DNA from: Planctomycetaceae bacterium
Lineage (GTDB): Bacteria; Planctomycetota; Phycisphaerae; Phycisphaerales; SM1A02
Assembly: GCA_021297795.1 (NCBI GenBank)
Contig: JAJTGL010000002.1
Coordinates: forward strand, 46,431-110,430
Direction: 5' to 3'
DNA: 64,000 bases
Shown: positions 25,437 through 32,894 of the stretch, piece after piece
Layout: the number at the start of each line of letters is the position of its first letter
How positions within the stretch are numbered: the first letter of the stretch is position 1
Position numbers and translations under genes: made by a program
The notes under the pieces: model-generated
Told to the model about the DNA's origin: nothing
What the model saw: only the letters and a program-made list of their open reading frames with translations
Database searches by the model: none

Positions 25437-26906
25437 ATGACCGCGCCCGCCGACCCTTCCGGATGGAATCTCCGCGCGACGTATGCCGCGCTGCCGGACC
25501 CGTTCTGGGAACGCGCCGAACCCGCGCGGTTCCCGGCGCCTGAGCTCGTCGCGTGGAACGCGCCGCTCGCCGAATCGCTCGGGCTGGCGTTCCCTGCGGG
25601 CGAACCCGAGCGCCGTGCGCATCTCGCGCGGTTCGCGACGGGAGCGTGGTTGCCGCCCGGAGCGGTGCCGATCGCGCAGGCCTACGCGGGGCATCAGTAC
25701 GGCCACGGCACGATGCTTGGCGATGGGCGCGCGATCCTCATCGGAGAGCAGGTCTCTCCTGCGGGCGAGTCGTTCGACCTCCATCTCAAGGGTGCGGGGC
25801 AGACGCCGTTCTCGCGCCGCGGCGACGGGCGCGCGGCGCTTGGCCCGATGCTGCGCGAGTTTCTCGTCAGCGAGGCGATGCACGCGCTCGGTATCCCCAG
25901 CACGCGCAGTCTCGCGGTCGCGACGACCGGTGAGATGATCCCGCGCGACGGACTCAAGCGTGGAGCGGTCCTCGTCCGCACCGCGGCGAGCCACATCCGC
26001 GTGGGCACCTTCGAGTATGCCGCGGCGCTCGGCGATCGCACGCTGCTCGAGCGCCTGACGGATCACGCGATCGCGCGGCATGACCCAGATCTGACGGCCG
26101 AAGCCGACCGCGCGGCGCTCTTCCTCGGGCGCGTCGTGCTCCGGCAGGCGCGCACGATCGCGCGCTGGCAGTCGGTTGGATTCGTGCATGGCGTGATGAA
26201 CACCGACAACATGGCGGTGTCCGGCGAGACGATCGACTACGGGCCTTGCGCCTTCATCGACGCGTTCGATCCGGAGAGCGTCTTCAGTTCGATCGATCGT
26301 CATGGTCGCTATCGCTACAGCCAGCAGCCCGCCATCGCGCAGTGGAACCTCGCGCGGCTCGCAGAGTCGCTGCTTCCGCTCATGATCGCGCATGAAGGCG
26401 ATGAGGCGCTGGCGGTCGATCGCGCGAACGAACTGCTCGGCGCGTTTCCCGCCGAGCATGGCCGCGCGTGGATCCAGTGCTTCCGAGCGAAGCTCGGGCT
26501 TGTCGCGGAGGAGCGCGACGACGCGGCGCTCGTCCGCGATCTCCTCGCGTGGATGCACGCGGCGAAGGCCGACTTCACGAGCACGTTTCGGGCGCTTGCG
26601 GAGCCATCGCCGGTGCCCGACGCGTCACGTGCCGAGTGGGATGCGCGTTGGCGCGCTCGGCTTGCGCGCGAATCGGACGCCGGGTGCTCGGCACCCGCGC
26701 GCATGCGTGCCGCGAATCCGGCGGTGATCGCGCGCAATCATCGCGTGGAGGCAGCGCTCGCCGCCGCGGAAGCGGGCGATCTCGCTCCGTTCGAAGCGCT
26801 CCTCGCGGCGCTTCGCCGGCCGTTCGCGCCGACCGCCGCCGATGCGGCGCTCCGCGAGCCGCCACCGCCCGAGTTCTGCGGCTACCGCACGTTCTGCGGG
26901 ACGTGA
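25437..26906 (+). CDS. selO: SelO protein adenylyltransferase (YdiU)
   Basis: The 489-residue protein matches SelO from end to end: WNAPLAESLGL, AQAYAGHQYGHGTMLGDGRA, LHLKGAGQTPFSRRGDGRAA, REFLVSEAMHALGIPSTRSL, FVHGVMNTDNMAVSGETIDY with the metal-binding Asn and Asp, and the conserved bacterial ending GYRTFCGT. SelO is a pseudokinase-fold enzyme that transfers AMP from ATP to Ser, Thr or Tyr of target proteins and is tied to redox stress. The C-terminal Cys is the usual bacterial replacement for selenocysteine. ATG 25437 fits the family start. Confidence 0.93.
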   Translation: MTAPADPSGWNLRATYAALPDPFWERAEPARFPAPELVAWNAPLAESLGLAFPAGEPERRAHLARFATGAWLPPGAVPIAQAYAGHQYGHGTMLGDGRAILIGEQVSPAGESFDLHLKGAGQTPFSRRGDGRAALGPMLREFLVSEAMHALGIPSTRSLAVATTGEMIPRDGLKRGAVLVRTAASHIRVGTFEYAAALGDRTLLERLTDHAIARHDPDLTAEADRAALFLGRVVLRQARTIARWQSVGFVHGVMNTDNMAVSGETIDYGPCAFIDAFDPESVFSSIDRHGRYRYSQQPAIAQWNLARLAESLLPLMIAHEGDEALAVDRANELLGAFPAEHGRAWIQCFRAKLGLVAEERDDAALVRDLLAWMHAAKADFTSTFRALAEPSPVPDASRAEWDARWRARLARESDAGCSAPARMRAANPAVIARNHRVEAALAAAEAGDLAPFEALLAALRRPFAPTAADAALREPPPPEFCGYRTFCGT

Positions 26907-26983
26907 GCGCGGAGACGCGCGTCGACCGGCGTGGAGAAGCGGGGGAGGTCCCCCGCGGTACGATGCCTCGCGAAGCCACCCCG

Positions 26984-27034
26984 ATGGTCGAGTGCCTCGG
27001 ATGATCAAGTATCTCGGATGATCAAGTATCTCGG
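26984..27034 (+). repeat. Three tandem 17-bp copies of the methyltransferase start, forming two coupled mini-ORFs
   Basis: Copies lie at 26984-27000 (ATGGTCGAGTGCCTCGG), 27001-27017 and 27018-27034 (both ATGATCAAGTATCTCGG). The third copy is the true start of the DNA methyltransferase (M-I-K-Y-L-G). From each of the first two ATGs the frame reads six codons (MVECLG, MIKYLG) and then TGA. Each TGA overlaps the next ATG as ATGA, at 27001-27004 and 27018-27021. Two mini-ORFs thus lead stepwise into the gene. Confidence 0.95.
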
Positions 27035-28094
27035 ATCGAAGCGCGCTCTCCTCGACATCCTGTGCGACGCGATTGCGCGCGTGGCACCCGGTGGTCACGT
27101 GCTCGATCTCTTCTCCGGCACGTCGCGCGTCGGGCATGCGCTCAAGCGTCGCGGGCATCGCGTGACCGCGAACGACCACAACGCCTACGCCCACGCGCTG
27201 GCGCGCTGCTACGTCGAGGCCGATCTCGACGACGTCTTCGACGAGGCGACGCGGCTGATCGCCGAACTCAACCGGATCGAGGGAAGGCCCGGCTACTTCA
27301 CCGAGACGTTCTGCGTGCGCGCGCGCTTCTTCCAGCCTCGGAACGGCGCGCGCATCGACGCGATCCGCGAGGCGATCGCCGCGATGCGCTTGCCGCCCAC
27401 GCTCGAGGCGGTGCTGCTCGTTGCGCTCATGGAGGCCGCCGACCGCGTCGATTCGACCACGGGCGTGCAGATGGCGTACCTCAAGGAGTGGGCGCCGCGA
27501 TCCTTCAACGACCTCGAGCTGCGCATGCCCGACGTCCTCGCGCGCGGTCGCGGCGGCGCGTGCGCCGCGCGCTGCACGGATGCGCTCGACGCGGCGCGCA
27601 CGGTCGAAGCCGACGTCGCCTACGTCGATCCGCCGTACAACCAGCATTCGTACCTCGGCAACTACCACATCTGGGAGTCGCTCGTCCGATGGGACAAGCC
27701 CGAGGTCTACGGCGTCGCGTGCAAGCGCGTCGATGTCCGCGAGCGGCAGAGCGTGTTCAACTCGCGGCCTCGGTCACGCGTGGCGTTGCAGGAACTTCTC
27801 GCGGCGATCCGCGCGCCGGTCATTCTCGTCTCCTTCAGCAACGAGGGCTATCTCTCCCGCGAGGAGATGGAAGACATGCTGCGCAACGTGATGGACGGAC
27901 GAGGGACGCTCGAGACGATCGAGATCGACTACAAGCGCTACGTCGGTGCGCAGATCGGGATTCACAATCCCCGCGGCGAGAAGGTCGGCAGGGTCAGCCA
28001 CCTGCGCAACAAGGAACATCTCTACATCCTCTCCGCACCCACCGCCGCGAGCGGCCGCGACGACGCCGTGGTTGGCTGCGCGGCGGGCAGGTAG
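27018..28094 (+). CDS. D12-class DNA adenine N6-methyltransferase (orphan)
   Basis: From ATG 27018 the protein has 358 residues. MIKYLGSKRALLDILC is the D12-class N-terminus. VLDLFSGTSRVGHALK (about residue 29) is the SAM-binding motif I, and VAYVDPPYNQHSYLGNYHIW holds the catalytic DPPY (Asp204). The segment between, with TFCVRARFFQPRNGARID, should contain the target-recognition part. The family methylates adenine N6 in short sites such as GATC or GATC-containing variants; the actual site is unknown. No restriction endonuclease or specificity gene is adjacent, so it looks like a solitary enzyme. The start region is triplicated, and GATC occurs at 27003, 27020 and 27034. Confidence 0.88.
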   Translation: MIKYLGSKRALLDILCDAIARVAPGGHVLDLFSGTSRVGHALKRRGHRVTANDHNAYAHALARCYVEADLDDVFDEATRLIAELNRIEGRPGYFTETFCVRARFFQPRNGARIDAIREAIAAMRLPPTLEAVLLVALMEAADRVDSTTGVQMAYLKEWAPRSFNDLELRMPDVLARGRGGACAARCTDALDAARTVEADVAYVDPPYNQHSYLGNYHIWESLVRWDKPEVYGVACKRVDVRERQSVFNSRPRSRVALQELLAAIRAPVILVSFSNEGYLSREEMEDMLRNVMDGRGTLETIEIDYKRYVGAQIGIHNPRGEKVGRVSHLRNKEHLYILSAPTAASGRDDAVVGCAAGR

Positions 28095-28345
28095 ATTCGG
28101 AACTCGGTTCCGCGACCGGGCTCGCCCTTCGCGTCGACGACGAGGATGGGGGCTCGTCGCCCACCTCGGTCAGCATCGTGCTGCCGTCCGCAAGCCGCTG
28201 CGCGGGTTGACCTCGCTTTGCGTGCCGGCGAACTCGAAGTCGATCTTGCCGGCCGTTCTGCCCTTTCCGGGCTCGCCGCTCGGATCGGGCACGACCTCGA
28301 CGAGCGCGCCGTGCGGGCGCGAGCCGCTCCGCGAGAGGGCGAGGA
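28075..28345 (-). pseudogene. Possible remnant of a sensor histidine kinase C-terminus
   Basis: On the reverse strand one frame reads VDAKGEPGRGTEFRIYLPAA, which resembles the G2-box end of a histidine kinase ATPase domain (GxGTxFxIYLP). A second frame in the same stretch reads VEVVPDPSGEPGKGRTAGKI and DFEFAGTQSEVN, which also looks protein-like. Neither frame has a start, catalytic motifs or any upstream part of a kinase, so this is at best decayed coding sequence between two genes. Confidence 0.3.
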
Positions 28346-28423
28346 ACCGGTGCGCAACGGAAGTCGCCGACTCCTCTCAGTACGGGAGCACGGAGATCAG
28401 CGCGTGCAGAAGGACCGAGGCGT

Positions 28424-29461
28424 TCACCGAAGCGTCCCTTCGGGGAGGTCGAGGCACCAACCGGTGCAGAGATCGTTGCCGAACGCGGACCAGTCGTCGA
28501 GCATCCAAACGACCTTCTTCTCGCGGGTCACCTCGACCATCTGCGGATGATCCGGCCCGGCGTGCGTGTTGCCGAAGACGACGTTGCCGTTCGGAAGGAC
28601 CTGCAGGCTGGTGACCCAGCAGAGGTGAATAGGCCGGCCGTCGGGGCGCTTGAGCTCGTCGCGCTCGATCGACCAGACGGCCTTCTTGTCGGGCGTCACC
28701 TCGATCACGCGGTTGTTGTTGCCACCGCCGATGAGCGTGTTGCCGTTCGGGAGGCGCAGCGCGTTGAAGACGCAGAGCCCGTGGCCGTCGTGGCCGCCGG
28801 TCGCGGGCTGGTTGTTGAGATCGAGCGCGTACTCCCAGATCACCTTGCCCGACTGGTCGTACTCGCGCACGAGTCCGAGACCCTCGTGACAGGCGAGATA
28901 GGTGCCGGAAGCCGTCTTGCGCACCCGCCGCGTGTCGCGGTGCCAGTCGGGATGCTCGACGGTGATGGGCACCGACTTCACGATCTCGCCCTTCGGGTTC
29001 ACCTCGATGATGCGCAGGTTGCCCGTCTCCGCGATCATCGTGTCGCCGTTCGCGAGTCGCTGGAATCCGTGGATCTCGACGCGGTCCTCGTAGGGTGCGA
29101 CGGGATGGCTCGTCCATTCCCACACGGTCTTCTTGTCGCGCGTGACCTCGACGATGCGGTTCGGCGCCGGGTGCAGCAGGAAGTTGCCGTTCGCGAGCAC
29201 CTGCAGGTCGTGCGAGTTGTGGCCGCAAGGGAACTCCCACGAGATCGTGCCGTCCGGCTCGCGGATGACGACGCGGCCCTTGTCCTGCCCGATCACGCGA
29301 TGCGCGACACGATCGCCGGTGGCGTGCGCCGGTTCGCCGCCGGCATCCTGCGCGACGCGTGCGTCGGCGTTCGGTACGCCCTCGCGGGGCGCATCGACGA
29401 CGTGCGGAGCGACGGCGGCGAACGGGAGCGAGATCGCGAGGAACCAGTGGAATGCGAGCAT
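28424..29461 (-). CDS. Secreted beta-propeller protein
   Basis: The 345-residue protein starts with a signal peptide (MLAFHWFLAISLPFAAVAPH). It then holds about six repeats of a blade with the pattern LxNGN-x5-N-RIIEV-x4-K-VVWE: LQVLANGNFLLHPAPNRIVE, FQRLANGDTMIAETGNLRII, LRLPNGNTLIGGGNNNRVIE, LQVLPNGNVVFGNTHAGPDH. This is like the PQQ/ASST-type propellers of Planctomycetes. Conserved His residues sit near HNSHDLQ and EHPDWHRDTRR. Function is unknown; the fold suggests a binding or scaffold role outside the cytosol. The next gene on the strand is a small membrane protein, 57 bases upstream. Confidence 0.75.
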   Translation of the reverse strand: MLAFHWFLAISLPFAAVAPHVVDAPREGVPNADARVAQDAGGEPAHATGDRVAHRVIGQDKGRVVIREPDGTISWEFPCGHNSHDLQVLANGNFLLHPAPNRIVEVTRDKKTVWEWTSHPVAPYEDRVEIHGFQRLANGDTMIAETGNLRIIEVNPKGEIVKSVPITVEHPDWHRDTRRVRKTASGTYLACHEGLGLVREYDQSGKVIWEYALDLNNQPATGGHDGHGLCVFNALRLPNGNTLIGGGNNNRVIEVTPDKKAVWSIERDELKRPDGRPIHLCWVTSLQVLPNGNVVFGNTHAGPDHPQMVEVTREKKVVWMLDDWSAFGNDLCTGWCLDLPEGTLR

Positions 29462-29518
29462 TCGCGCAGGGTACCGCCCGCCTCAGGTGCGGGGAGCGCG
29501 AGGATGCCGGTCGGCGGC

Positions 29519-30022
29519 TCAACGGCGCTCGGTGTGGAGGCTCGACGCATCGGCGCGCTCGGGTGCGATGTCGCGGACCTCGTCCTCCTCGTCGCCCACC
29601 GCCGCGAGCCAGACCGGGGCTCCGACGATCATGATCAGGAGATACGCCCCCGCGATGCCAAGCGCGAGCCCCTCGGACCCGAGTGCGATCGCCGCCGCGA
29701 GCACCGCCGCCATGCCGAGCATGATCACGATCCGTACGGCGATGCGGCCGCCGACGCGTCGACGCTCCGCCAGCCGGTCATGCTCCTGCCGGTGATGCGC
29801 GAGCCGCCACGCCCGTCGTCGGCCGACGCCGAGCAGCACATCCGCCGCGACGAGTGCGAAGAAGCACGCGACCGCCGTCATCGCACGCGGCGAACCGAGC
29901 GCGAGCATCACGACGCACGTCGCCGCCGCGGCGATCCCGCAGACGACGAGGGCGCGGTGCACCCAGCGGATCGAGGTCGGCGCGAGTTGCGGCCGTGAGG
30001 TTGGTTCGACGGTCCGCTGCAT
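29519..30022 (-). CDS. Four-helix membrane protein, unknown function
   Basis: The 167-residue protein has four hydrophobic segments at about residues 24-44 (RALVVCGIAAAATCVVMLAL), 47-67 (AMTAVACFFALVAADVLLGV), 96-115 (AVRIVIMLGMAAVLAAAIAL) and 120-143 (LALGIAGAYLLIMIVGAPVW). A basic loop lies between helices 2 and 3 (GRRRAWRLAHHRQEHDRL). The tail is acidic. No family is recognised. It lies upstream of the beta-propeller gene on the same strand. Confidence 0.65.
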   Translation of the reverse strand: MQRTVEPTSRPQLAPTSIRWVHRALVVCGIAAAATCVVMLALGSPRAMTAVACFFALVAADVLLGVGRRRAWRLAHHRQEHDRLAERRRVGGRIAVRIVIMLGMAAVLAAAIALGSEGLALGIAGAYLLIMIVGAPVWLAAVGDEEDEVRDIAPERADASSLHTERR

Positions 30023-30146
30023 GAATGGATCGTTGCAGCCTTGGCGTCGCGGGCGACGGGGAATCTGCCCGGGATACGACGACGGCGCGAGCTCACGGCG
30101 CGGTTGGCGCGCGCAGCGTGTGACAGCGGTTGCCTCCGGATGTGCG

Positions 30147-31433
30147 TCACATGCGCGGCTTCAGCCACGCGATACCCTCGCCGACGCAGGCCTGCGGCAG
30201 CGAGAAGTGGTCGTCGTTCGGGTACTCGCGCACCTCGATCGTGCCGCCGAGCTGCTTGACGGCCTCGATGTAGCCGCGCTGCCAGACGACGGGCACGGCC
30301 GTTCCGCCGGCGAAGCCGTCGATGCAGACGAGGATGGGCGCCACGGGTTTGCGTGCTGCCGCGGAGCCCGCGACGATCGCCGCCTTGCACGCGTCGAACT
30401 TCTGTGGATTCGGATGCAGGATCGCGCCCTTCAGGCGGAAGAGTCGGCCGATGGTGTCGTTGAGGTGGTGGATCGGCTGGTTGTTCCAGGCCGACTCGAT
30501 GATCTCGACGCCGAGCGGCGTGAACATGTCTGACAGCGCCAGGCTGGTGGGATTGGCGGCGTGAATGCCCGCGAACGTCATCACGAGATGGGCGTCGGGC
30601 GCGGCCTTCGCGTCGCCGAGGGCCGTGGAGGGGCCCGCGGCGGTCTCGAGTGCGATCCTCGAGACACCCGGAGACATCGCCACCACTCCGACGAGCCGTA
30701 GGTTGCGATAGTCGTCGGCCTCGAGCTCCGCCACCGCCGCGGCTGCGCCGCCGCCTTGCGACCAGCCCATGCAGCCGAGGCTGCTGCCTGCACCGATGTC
30801 GAGGGTTCGGGCCGCGTGCACGATGTACACCGCATCGCGCGCGTTCGTGCGGTTGACTTCGTAATGGTGCATGCCCGGTGTGCCGAGGCCCTGGTAGTCG
30901 GTCGCGCACACGATCCAGTCCTGGTCGATGAGCGCCTGCAATCCGGGAACACCGCAATCGATCTGCGCGCGCGACTGCGGAGTGAAATACGTGACGAGTT
31001 CGCACGCCGGATCCGGCTGCGCGGAGGGACATCCTGCGTCGCCGAGGCCGGTGGTGCCGTGGCACCAGGTCACGATCGGGCGGTTCGTGCCCGAGGCGAT
31101 CGGAGCAATGACGAGTCCGCTCGAGAGGTGCGAGACGCCGTGCATGTCCCGCGACACGTAGAGCACGCGCCAGGCCTGCGCGCCCTTGATCGACGTCGCG
31201 ATGCGCTCGTGGCGAAGCAGCTTCCCCGGCGCTTCCTTCGGCGGCGGTGCGGTGATCGACTTGGTGTGGGTCGCCGTCGGATCCGCGCGCGTCGAGTCCG
31301 ATGGATGGGGAGCGGGAGCGGACGTGCCTGCATCCCACCAGGAACGTGCGATCGGTGACACCGCGGCCGCGCCGGTAGCGCCCGCGACGTAGGTGAGAAA
31401 CTGCCTGCGGTCGTTCATGGTCTCTGTGCTCAT
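30147..31433 (-). CDS. Tat-exported secretory-lipase-like alpha/beta hydrolase
   Basis: The protein has 428 residues from ATG 31433 (423 from ATG 31418). The N-terminus MNDRRQFLTYVAGATGAAAV has the RRxFL pattern of a twin-arginine signal. A Pro-rich linker leads into an alpha/beta hydrolase: IVTWCHGTTGLGDAGCP (oxyanion region), DWIVCATDYQGLGTPGMHHY, the nucleophile elbow MGWSQGGGAAAAV (Ser), CIDGFAGGTAVPVVWQRGYI (Asp region) and a late NDDHFSLP (His). The order fits the secretory lipase (LIP) family of triacylglycerol lipases and esterases. Several Cys pairs suggest disulfides after export. Substrate is unknown. Confidence 0.82.
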   Translation of the reverse strand: MSTETMNDRRQFLTYVAGATGAAAVSPIARSWWDAGTSAPAPHPSDSTRADPTATHTKSITAPPPKEAPGKLLRHERIATSIKGAQAWRVLYVSRDMHGVSHLSSGLVIAPIASGTNRPIVTWCHGTTGLGDAGCPSAQPDPACELVTYFTPQSRAQIDCGVPGLQALIDQDWIVCATDYQGLGTPGMHHYEVNRTNARDAVYIVHAARTLDIGAGSSLGCMGWSQGGGAAAAVAELEADDYRNLRLVGVVAMSPGVSRIALETAAGPSTALGDAKAAPDAHLVMTFAGIHAANPTSLALSDMFTPLGVEIIESAWNNQPIHHLNDTIGRLFRLKGAILHPNPQKFDACKAAIVAGSAAARKPVAPILVCIDGFAGGTAVPVVWQRGYIEAVKQLGGTIEVREYPNDDHFSLPQACVGEGIAWLKPRM

Positions 31434-31789
31434 CGTGGCTCCTCGCTCCCTCCGGTCTCCTCGATGCTCGGGCCCGCGTGCGAAACGCGCGGAAGGAATG
31501 CGGATCGCGTGCCGGAGGGTACCCGATCACGCACCCCGGCCCCGATGGCCATGGCACGTCGGCACCGATGCGCGGACGAGCACGGGACGTGTCGCCGTCG
31601 CTCATGCGATTGTTCTTGCGATTCGTCGCGCGCTTGCATGGACGGGAGGCGCTGTCGGAGCTTCCCGGCCACCCGCACGTCTGATGCTCCACGGCCGACC
31701 TGCCTCGATGGACGAAAGACTGCGCCCTGAACGGAGCGGATGGCGTGCATCGCCATCGAGTCGGATCCGGTCGCCTCGCGAGGACATCC

Positions 31790-31970
31790 ATGTGCAAGCC
31801 TTCCAAGGACAACACGCCGCCCGGTGCCGCTTCTCCCGAGCGGCTGCGCCCGCGCGACCGGATCGAATCGCTCGTACGCTCGGGGCTGCACGACGAGGCG
31901 GTCGCGGTGCTCGAGGCGCAGCTGCGGCGCAGCCCGCACAGCGCGCTCGGGTACCGCCCGCCGGCACCGG
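31790..31970 (+). pseudogene. Truncated TPR-protein gene (5' end only)
   Basis: An ATG at 31790 opens a frame reading MCKPSKDNTPPGAASPERLR, then RDRIESLVRSGLHDEAVAVL and EAQLRRSPHSALGY, which looks like the start of a tetratricopeptide protein. After about residue 58 the frame turns into low-complexity sequence and meets a long hairpin (31979-32021) and an IS3 orfA stub. This looks like a gene cut off by a mobile element that has itself decayed. Confidence 0.45.
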
Positions 31971-31978
31971 AGGCGATC

Positions 31979-32021
31979 GCTGCTGGACCGCCCTCCGCTT
32001 CGCTCCGGGCCGTCCAGCAGC
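31979..32021. other. Long hairpin next to a decayed insertion sequence
   Basis: Arms GCTGCTGGAC (31979-31988) and GTCCAGCAGC (32012-32021) are perfect complements. After one C-C mismatch the stem continues GCCC/GGGC around a TCCGCTTCGCTCC loop. It separates the truncated TPR frame from the transposase stub and may mark an element end; no target-site duplication was identified. Confidence 0.6.
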
Positions 32022-32114
32022 GCCTTCCGAATCTGGTCTTCCCCCTGATTCCTGAGCCAAACCGGCTGCGAGTGATTTCGGACAAAACGGCCTCCAGCAA
32101 AGATGGAGGTTCGC

Positions 32115-32170
32115 GTGAAGAAGAAGCGTTTCACGGAAGAGCAGATCGCCTACGCCCTGGCGCATCCAGA
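32115..32170 (+). mobile_element. IS3-family orfA stub (5' end only)
   Basis: GTG 32115, preceded by GGAGG at 32105-32109, starts KKKRFTEEQIAYALAHPDA, which matches the first residues of IS3-family OrfA (typically KRFTEEQI-x-L). The similarity stops after about 16 residues; the rest of orfA, all of orfB and any clear terminal repeat are absent. It is a remnant, not a working element. Confidence 0.6.
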
Positions 32171-32550
32171 CGCAGTGCATGCGGAGTGCTCTTTACCGAG
32201 GCCTAACAGACAGCTGAAGACCTCCCGTCTCGGCAACCCCGCACCCTTGCCGGCCCCGGCGGCCCCGACCCCGGGGGTAGTGACCGCTCCAGCGGGACCG
32301 ACCCTTTCTTAACCCGGCACCCTCCTGCGGAGAGACTCGGAGAGACTTTCGGCCCATCCGGTCCGCCAGTGGGGGTGTCCGGGCGACCCGGCGGTGAACA
32401 CTCCGAGACTCGCCGCAACCGCCCGCCCTGGCCCACCCCTCGAAATCCCTGCGCACAAAGCGAAAGACGCGCCCTCGTGATTCTCCTCATGAGGACGCGT
32501 CTCTCTTGCTTTCGGCGAGGGCTGCTGTTCGCAACCACTCGAGTGTTCCA
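32171..32550. other. Intergenic DNA with no supported gene
   Basis: Nothing coding is supported here. There is a short direct repeat (GGAGAGACTC/GGAGAGACTT, 32329-32348) and an imperfect inverted repeat around 32465-32502 (AGACGCG ... CGCGTCT) that could be a weak terminator. Confidence 0.5.
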
Positions 32551-32606
32551 TTTCCGCCTTCGGCGGAAAGCGAAGAACCTCGGTCGCAGGCGACCGAGGT
32601 TCTTCG
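32551..32606 (-). terminator. Double hairpin downstream of initiator tRNA
   Basis: The first stem, 32571-32587 with 32590-32606, is a perfect 17-bp hairpin with a two-base apex, 5 bases past the tRNA 3' end. The second, 32551-32558 with 32562-32569, is a perfect 8-bp stem (TTTCCGCC) with a TTC triloop. Reading leftward, CTTTCC follows the first stem. Together they look like a strong transcript end for the tRNA. Confidence 0.7.
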
Positions 32607-32611
32607 TGAAG

Positions 32612-32684
<73 letters not shown>

Positions 32685-32894
32685 GGCTGTGAGGATAGCG
32701 AATCCCGCGCGAAAAGGCAAGCAGCCGTGCGATGCGCGCGGAACCGCGGGAAATCACGCAAAACCGCGCCGTCGCTCCGTAGGATTCCTCCTCGCGAAAT
32801 CGAGTCCGGGCGAAACGCCGCGCGTGCGGAATGGCGACGCGCGACCCGAAGACGACCCTTCGACGACCCTTCGACGACCTCAGGAACACCTCAC

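Noticed and set aside
29359..29998. Rightward frames opposite the small membrane protein and propeller genes
   Set aside because: They are antisense, Arg/His-rich and lack any membrane or domain pattern.
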